56,726 nucleotides of DNA. Origin: an uncultured Victivallales bacterium (GTDB taxonomy: Bacteria > Verrucomicrobiota > Lentisphaeria > Victivallales > UBA1829). Under the pieces are notes generated by a model. That model saw nothing but the letters and a program-made list of their open reading frames with translations. It was not told the origin of the DNA and ran no database searches. The DNA lies in contig CALXSJ010000020.1 of the NCBI GenBank assembly GCA_944391115.1, positions 1-56,726 of the forward strand. Reading direction: 5' to 3'. The translations under genes were made by a program, and so were the position numbers. Positions 51,760 to 56,726 of the stretch are shown in pieces (positions within the stretch are counted from its first letter, which is position 1; each line of letters starts with the position of its first letter).

Positions 51760-53551
51760 GTTTTTCTTCTCCGGAGTTGTATTTGCCCAGAATCAGCTGA
51801 CGGCATGTAAACGCGTCGGGAATCACGCCCGGCGTGTAAAAGAGCGGGGTGTCGGAAAGCGCCGCATAGTGTCCGCGCGGCAGCGTGCGCGCGAGAGTCT
51901 TCAATGCGGAGACTCCGCCGTCCGGGTCGGAAAAAGCGGCTTTGGGAAACTCCCCTGCAGGCGCGAAACGGAGTTCCCCGGTTTTGTCCGCGCGCCCCGC
52001 CTGTTCCAGTTCCGCCCGCGCCCCCGCCGCAACGGGAGCTCCGGAAACGTGGAGCCGTCCGTCAGCATCGACCAGCGCAAGGGCGGAAAGATTTCCGGAG
52101 AGACCGTTGACCACGCTCAGAATTCCGTCCGCATTCCGGATGACGCGCAGCCGCTCCTTCCGGGGTTCGGCACGGCTGACAGCATAGATCAGCGGCACGC
52201 GCGGCTGAACCAGCGAAGGCGAATAGCGCTGCCCTTCGTTCAGATTAAGCGTGCACTCTCCCATTCCCCGGGGAAACGCAAGACAGTCTCCGGCGCTGAA
52301 GCGCAGACCGTCTTTCGGACGCATCGGCGCGTAAAGGACATTCCATGCCGTTGTCGCGGCAATGCCGCGCTCCTGATCGAGAAAGGTCACGCCGAAACTC
52401 TTTCCGCGCGAATGCCACCCTTCGTGAAAGGTGATGTACAGGATCACGAAAAGACAGAATGACAGACTGAGCGCCGGCGTCGTCACCAGAATCCAAGGCT
52501 CCCGGTTCCTGCGCCGGAGCACGAAATAGTTGACCGGCCCGATCAGGATGACAAACGCCAGCATCACCCAGAGCAGAACGGGCAGCGGCACATTCTCCAC
52601 TTCCGGCATCAGAAGATTTTCATAATGGTTTGACGCCAGTTCCCGCGGTGAAACCGGCTTTACGGCGAGCAGGGATTTGATGAATGCGTGCGAGGGACTG
52701 AATGCCTCCTTCACTCTCTTTTCCTCCGTGGGGGAAAAGGAAGGTTTTCGTTTCCCTTTCCCTTCCTCCCTCTTTTCCAGCGCCCGGATGGCGCGGGCGG
52801 CATCCAGTTCCTTTTCCGGCGGAATCGGGCGGCAGATGATTTCCTTTCCCCATCCGCAGGATTGGACCAGACAGGAATTTTCCGGCTCGGGAACTCCTTC
52901 CGGCCACGGGTCCGACGGGGCGACGTAACGCACCAGAACGCCGCCGAGCATCATCCAGTTCCGGATCGCGTTTTCTGCTCCGGCGGAAAGTCTGTCCCGC
53001 GAGGAGAGGAAAATCATGCCGCACGCGCTGTAATCGCGCAGTTCCGTTCCCCATTGCGCCAGAGAAACCGTCGGAACGACCGGATGCGGATTTCCCCCTA
53101 AAAGTCCGAGTTTCCGATAATCCTCCAGCGGCAGAGCCGGAGATGTCAGTGCAATTTTCCCCCATACAGCCGACGGGAAAATCAGGGAGGGGCTTTCCAC
53201 ACGTTTCCCATCCACGGCAATGGAAAGTTTCTGATTTCCATAAGATCTCGGAAGGGGATAAAAAAGCGTCACATTCCTGACTGTATGCGGCGGCAGAAGA
53301 AAACTCCGCTCCACGGAGAGAGTTTCGCGATTCCAGGATTCAACCCTCAGGCTCATCCATACTTCCGCCTTGCGACTTCCCCGGTTCTCGACACGGAATG
53401 TTCCGGAAGAACAGGAATCCGGCGTCCGACAGGAAAGCATTCCCGGAACGGACTCAAAATGAACGGGGGATTCTCCGTCTTCCGCAAAAAGCCCCGATAT
53501 TCCCGGCAGACAGAGGAAGATCAGACAAAACCGGAACCAATGCAGGGTCAT
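51749..53551 (-). CDS. exported membrane protein of the MoxR/ABC operon
   Basis: The 600 residues have a signal peptide (MTLHWFRFCLIFLCLPGISGLFA), an exported beta-rich region, an amidotransferase-like segment (CGMIFLSSRDRLSAGAENAIRNWMMLGGVLVRYVAP, resembling DUF4350/GldG-type domains), and two membrane helices (VLLWVMLAFVILIGPVNYFVL and TTPALSLSFCLFVILYITF), followed by a C-terminal domain of about 220 residues. I do not recognise a named family. The ATG overlaps the moxR stop (ATGA) with GGAGGG upstream; the frame opens further to 53593 without a ribosome site. It overlaps the ABC ATPase by 11 nt. Confidence 0.85.
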   Translation of the reverse strand: MTLHWFRFCLIFLCLPGISGLFAEDGESPVHFESVPGMLSCRTPDSCSSGTFRVENRGSRKAEVWMSLRVESWNRETLSVERSFLLPPHTVRNVTLFYPLPRSYGNQKLSIAVDGKRVESPSLIFPSAVWGKIALTSPALPLEDYRKLGLLGGNPHPVVPTVSLAQWGTELRDYSACGMIFLSSRDRLSAGAENAIRNWMMLGGVLVRYVAPSDPWPEGVPEPENSCLVQSCGWGKEIICRPIPPEKELDAARAIRALEKREEGKGKRKPSFSPTEEKRVKEAFSPSHAFIKSLLAVKPVSPRELASNHYENLLMPEVENVPLPVLLWVMLAFVILIGPVNYFVLRRRNREPWILVTTPALSLSFCLFVILYITFHEGWHSRGKSFGVTFLDQERGIAATTAWNVLYAPMRPKDGLRFSAGDCLAFPRGMGECTLNLNEGQRYSPSLVQPRVPLIYAVSRAEPRKERLRVIRNADGILSVVNGLSGNLSALALVDADGRLHVSGAPVAAGARAELEQAGRADKTGELRFAPAGEFPKAAFSDPDGGVSALKTLARTLPRGHYAALSDTPLFYTPGVIPDAFTCRQLILGKYNSGEEKHAD

Positions 53552-54606
53552 TTTCCACCCTCCGGTTCTTCGACACGGACATCGGAACTCCATGCAATCC
53601 CGGCGGGATCCACCTTTTCCAGCAGGAGATCAATCAGATCAAACGGCGTGACTTTCTCCAGACGCGCCTGATAATTGAGGATCAGCCGGTGGTTGAGAAC
53701 GGCTGGCGCAACGCTCTTCACATCCTCGAACCCGACGGTGGGCCGTCCGGCGAGCAGCGCCGCGGCCCGGGCGGACTCCGCAAGCGCAATCGCCGCACGC
53801 GGAGAGGCGCCGAACGCCGTGAAGCGTTTGATCTCCGGCAGCGCGGCGGGATCGGAGGGGTGCCCGGCGGCGACCAGACGCGCCATGTAATTCGCCACGG
53901 GACCACTGAGGTAAATGCGGTCCATCACGTCGAAAAGGCTCCTGAGCTCCGCCTTTCCGATCGACCACTCCGGCGCGGGCGGCTCCCCGCGGCGGCGTTC
54001 GGAGATGATCCGTGTGAGCGTGCCGGCATCCACGCCCGGAACCGCGATTTTGAAAAGGAAGCGGTCGAGCTGCGCCTCGGGAATCGGATAGGTGCCCTCC
54101 AGCTCGATCGGATTCTGGGAGGCAAGCACGAAAAAGGGGTCCGGAAGCATCCGCGTCTCGCCGAGCAGCGTCACGGAACGCTCCTGCATCGCCTCAAGCA
54201 TCGCCGACTGTGTCTTCGGGGACGCGCGGTTGATCTCGTCGGCAAGCACGATATTCGAGAAAATCGCGCCCGGCTGGAAGGTCATGCGACGCGTGCCGTC
54301 CGGCTCGGTCCGGAGAATGCTGCACCCGAGGATGTCGCCCGGAAGCAGGTCGGGCGTGAACTGGATCCGCTTGAAATCCAGCGAAAGAAGCGCGCCGAGC
54401 GCCTTGACCAGCGCGGTCTTGCCGACTCCCGGAAGCCCTTCGAGCAGAATGTGCCCCCGGCTCAGAATCCCGATCAGGAGCAGGCGGTGCACCTCGTGAT
54501 GTCCCAGCAGGATGCGGTCCAGTTCGGACAGAATCCTGTTTGCGCACGCCTGCGCCTCTGCCAGAATCTCCGGCGCGACCAATGATGCTTCGCTTTCCTT
54601 TTCCAT
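53548..54606 (-). CDS. moxR: MoxR family AAA+ ATPase
   Basis: The 352 residues form an AAA_3/MoxR ATPase: Walker A GLPGVGKT at 57-64, Walker B LADEINRASPKTQSAMLEAMQE at 121 onward, sensor 1 ASQNP, and the C-terminal lid domain with ASPRAAIALAESARAAALLAGR (sensor 2 Arg). MoxR proteins act as chaperones that load metal or assemble complexes together with VWA proteins. It is second in the operon, 16 nt after the 493-residue protein, and coupled to the next gene. Confidence 0.97.
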   Translation of the reverse strand: MEKESEASLVAPEILAEAQACANRILSELDRILLGHHEVHRLLLIGILSRGHILLEGLPGVGKTALVKALGALLSLDFKRIQFTPDLLPGDILGCSILRTEPDGTRRMTFQPGAIFSNIVLADEINRASPKTQSAMLEAMQERSVTLLGETRMLPDPFFVLASQNPIELEGTYPIPEAQLDRFLFKIAVPGVDAGTLTRIISERRRGEPPAPEWSIGKAELRSLFDVMDRIYLSGPVANYMARLVAAGHPSDPAALPEIKRFTAFGASPRAAIALAESARAAALLAGRPTVGFEDVKSVAPAVLNHRLILNYQARLEKVTPFDLIDLLLEKVDPAGIAWSSDVRVEEPEGGK

Positions 54607-54622
54607 GACAGGACAAATCTCC

Positions 54623-56104
54623 TTATTGTTTCGTTTTCCTGAAATACTGTTCGACCGCCGCGCGATGCTCCGGGTGGATCAGGATTTTCCGCTGTTCCAC
54701 CACGGCTTCGCCGCCCCGCAGGGCCCCCGCCTGTGCGGCACGCGCCTCTTTTTCGGGATTTTCCGGCGCGCCGGTCCCGGAAACGATCAGATTCGTCCGC
54801 TCCGGGTCGGGCATATTGGATTCCAGCGTGAAATCCCGATGCTTTCCGGTAAAGGCGGGCGTGTTTCCCGTGTGATTCAAAGGAGCGCTCCCCGGCCCGC
54901 GCGACACGCCGCCTGTTCCGGCTTCCGCCCCCTGCCCTGCTCCGGCAAGCAGAAGAAGGAGCTCCTCGGACTGGGGAAGATTCTCATTGAGCCACTGCGC
55001 GAGATCCATGTCCTCCTCACTCATGCATGCGCCGGAGCACGCGCCGTTCTCCCCCGAACACGTTCCGGGATTCCGGCATTTGCTGCCGGTCAGCTTTGCC
55101 AGCATGAGTTTCGCCAGACGCTCCATCTGTTCGCGGCTGCAGTTTTCGAGCGTTTCCGCAAGTTTGCGCATCGTCTCGGGTGTGAGTTTCCCCGGCTCTA
55201 TGCCGGCCTCCCTGAGCGCTTTCAGAAGTGCGGGATTGTCCGCGGCGATCTGGCGGATCGCCTCGGCAAGCTCCGAAGAGACTTCCGGCGTGATCCGTTC
55301 GCCGGGAAGCTGAGATAGAGCTTCAAGCGCATGGGAAAGCATGTCCGCAAGTTCTCGTGTGCGTTTCGCCTGCTGCGCCGCCTCCTCGCCGACGCCGTCC
55401 GCGCGGCGGTTCAGTTCTTCCAGCAGACTGTAAGTGGCTCCCGCATCGCCCGCGTCGTTTTTCTCGGAAACCTCCTTGAGAATCTTTTTCATTTCGGAAG
55501 CTTCCGGCGCGGACAGAAGTTTTTCTTCCTCCAACACACGGAGTTTCTCTTCCAGAATAGCGCTCTCCTCGGTCACATCCAGACGGCGCGGCATGTCCGG
55601 TGACTCCATTCCGTGCGATATGGGGCAGATCAGAGCTCCCAATAGAAAACACCCTCCGAGGAGTGCCGGAATGCAGAAGCGCGAAGGCTTCACAGAAACA
55701 CGGGGCACGTCCGGCACGGCGATCCGAGCGCGCCAGAGACCGGGATCCACTTCAAGCGATGCGGAAAGCAGTCCGCCGGAACGGTCCAGATAAATCAGAA
55801 GTTTCTCATGGTCCGGCAGAATTTTCCAAACGGACAACAGCGTCAGCACTCCAGAAGAGAGGATCGAAAGCAGAAGAAGGAGAAGCGAGAAAAGCATTGA
55901 CCAGCGAGGCAAAAGGAAACGACCGCCGAGAATCAGAAGCCCGCAGATGAAAAATGCAAAAGTCAGAAAAAAAGGAAACCTCTTCCGGAACAGTGCAACA
56001 GCGATCCGCATGCGCAGAATACGCGCGGAACGCCGTGCCTCTTCAAGCGCATTCCTTCCGCCGGAACCATTTCCCGCTCCCGGTCTCTCTTTGCCCATCT
56101 GCAT
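54623..56104 (-). CDS. first gene of the MoxR operon, membrane protein with coiled coil and Cys cluster
   Basis: The 493 residues have membrane helices at about 44-62, 70-93 and 144-163, an alpha-helical Glu-rich region at 175-340, a Cys cluster at 343-360 (C343, C349, C356, C360) and a disordered Gly/Pro-rich C-terminal half that ends in a conserved-looking ILIHPEHRAAVEQYF. The set-up is similar to DUF4175-like proteins that occur beside MoxR operons, but I cannot assign a family with confidence. AGGAGA lies before the ATG at 56104. The C-terminal region would face the periplasm if the three helices are real. Confidence 0.78.
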   Translation of the reverse strand: MQMGKERPGAGNGSGGRNALEEARRSARILRMRIAVALFRKRFPFFLTFAFFICGLLILGGRFLLPRWSMLFSLLLLLLSILSSGVLTLLSVWKILPDHEKLLIYLDRSGGLLSASLEVDPGLWRARIAVPDVPRVSVKPSRFCIPALLGGCFLLGALICPISHGMESPDMPRRLDVTEESAILEEKLRVLEEEKLLSAPEASEMKKILKEVSEKNDAGDAGATYSLLEELNRRADGVGEEAAQQAKRTRELADMLSHALEALSQLPGERITPEVSSELAEAIRQIAADNPALLKALREAGIEPGKLTPETMRKLAETLENCSREQMERLAKLMLAKLTGSKCRNPGTCSGENGACSGACMSEEDMDLAQWLNENLPQSEELLLLLAGAGQGAEAGTGGVSRGPGSAPLNHTGNTPAFTGKHRDFTLESNMPDPERTNLIVSGTGAPENPEKEARAAQAGALRGGEAVVEQRKILIHPEHRAAVEQYFRKTKQ

Positions 56105-56159
56105 GGTGTCTCCTGCTGGAAATTCCGTATTTTTTCACCGAAAACATCCCGTCAGGATA

Positions 56160-56187
56160 CGATTACCATGTCCGTACTGTTTTTCAA
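56160..56187 (-). promoter_or_regulatory. candidate promoter of the nine-gene operon
   Basis: On the minus strand TTGAAA and TAATCG are separated by 16 nt, about 56-83 nt upstream of the first gene. The -10 is weak. The tandem repeat starts 30 nt further upstream. Confidence 0.3.
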
Positions 56188-56216
56188 GCGGAAACCCGAA
56201 AATATCGAAGAAATAC

Positions 56217-56721
56217 GGAAGAATGCGCATGCATTCTTCCCGGGGTCAAGGGCCATTCGGCCCTTGGCGTGATCCAGCGGCGAAACGCTGGGCGTGCGGA
56301 GCACGAAATCCCCGCCCGGAGCGGTTCAATCCGCTCAGTGACGAGAACTTTTCCGCTCGAAAAGTTCGAGAGCTCCGGGCGAAACGGAAAAATGCGTTGC
56401 ATTTTTCTCGGGGTCAAGGGTCGCTGACCCTTGCGCGGTCCAGCTGCGTAAGCTGGGCGTGCGGAGCACGAAATCCCCCGCCCGGAGCGGTTCAATCCGC
56501 TCAGTGACGAGAACTTTTCGCTAAGAAAAGTTCGAGAGCTCCGGGCGTCTCCATCAAGACGGAAAAATGCGTTGCATTTTTCTCGGGGTCAAGGGTCGCT
56601 GACCCTTGCGCGGTCCAGCTGCGTAAGCTGGTCGTGCGGAGTGCGAAATCCCCGCCCGGAGCGGTTCAATCCGCTCAGTGACGAGAACTTTTCGCTAAGA
56701 AAAGTTCGAGAGCTCCGGGCG
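56217..56721. repeat. three tandem ~162-bp hairpin repeats
   Basis: The three copies are 56217-56381, 56386-56547 and 56561-56721, and the sequence after copy 3 suggests that the array goes on. Each unit is a chain of hairpins: GGAAGAATGC/GCATTCTTCC, CAAGGGCC/GGCCCTTG, CCAGCG/CGCTGG, CGTGC/GCACG, then a CGCCCGGAGC/GCTCCGGGCG long stem that encloses GAGCGG/CCGCTC and GAACTTTTC/GAAAAGTTC. Between copy 1 and copies 2-3 both sides of three stems change together (G-C to A-T, C-G to T-A, G-C to T-A), so pairing is kept. This is not a CRISPR array; no gene is supported here. Confidence 0.85.
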
Positions 56722-56726
56722 TCTCC

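Noticed and set aside
55947..56507. open frames through the tandem repeat
   Set aside because: They only translate the hairpin units in several frames on both strands; no ribosome site, and the pattern of change between copies keeps base pairs rather than codons.
56217..56721. CRISPR array
   Set aside because: Units of about 162 bp follow each other almost directly, without short repeats, unique spacers or cas genes.

Overview
The window is a chromosomal segment from a GC-rich, Gram-negative-type bacterium of the Planctomycetota-Verrucomicrobiota-Chlamydiota (PVC) superphylum. Lentisphaerota (Victivallis-like) is the best guess. The signs are a pseudopilin with an H-X9-DG tail motif inside a LacI/glycosidase operon, a very long GreA with a ~540-residue N-terminal extension as in Chlamydia, a CT398-like zinc-ribbon coiled-coil protein, a ceramidase-like enzyme, and a MoxR/DUF58/VWA/ABC operon. 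This is inference from gene content; no rRNA is present.

Layout. (1) 1-2415: an AT-rich patch with a MATE exporter, ending at a tRNA-Ser(CGA); its base composition differs from the rest and suggests acquired DNA. (2) 2416-13122: zinc-ribbon protein, SGNH hydrolase, a methyl-cycle operon (metK, adenosine kinase, ahcY), a Ca2+/cation antiporter, a ceramidase-like protein, a dicarboxylate/amino-acid symporter and a DUF2752 protein. (3) 13149-16647: two overlapping secreted-protein genes (TPR-like and DUF3142) and a non-coding stretch with an orphan terminator. (4) 16648-22836: a LacI-controlled carbohydrate operon (lacI, pseudopilin, double CBM protein, GH-A glycosidase with CBM9-like tail, SGNH esterase) with two matching 18-bp operator-like palindromes and an A11 tract that appears to split one CBM-glycosidase protein into two frames. 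(5) 22977-42628: housekeeping genes: an unknown protein, nitroreductase, murJ, ychF, murD, secA, pyrE, a small zinc protein, a phosphoesterase, long greA, a DUF362 ferredoxin, a sigma-70 factor, rmuC and a PurF-like protein without the glutaminase cysteine. (6) 42695-56104: a nine-gene, tightly coupled MoxR-DUF58-VWA operon with an embedded ABC-2 exporter. (7) 56217-56721: three tandem ~162-bp units made of consecutive hairpins, with compensatory base changes between copies.

How the genes work together. MetK makes SAM; AhcY splits the product SAH to homocysteine and adenosine; the kinase removes adenosine. MurD and MurJ serve peptidoglycan, SecA serves export. The carbohydrate operon likely senses a sugar through LacI and makes secreted polymer-binding and cleaving proteins. 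The last operon is probably one membrane complex: a MoxR ATPase acting on VWA proteins together with an ABC exporter; its substrate is unknown. Candidate promoters in the window often carry TTGAAA as the -35 element.

The most notable items are the tandem hairpin repeat at the right edge, the homopolymer-split glycosidase and the operator pair.
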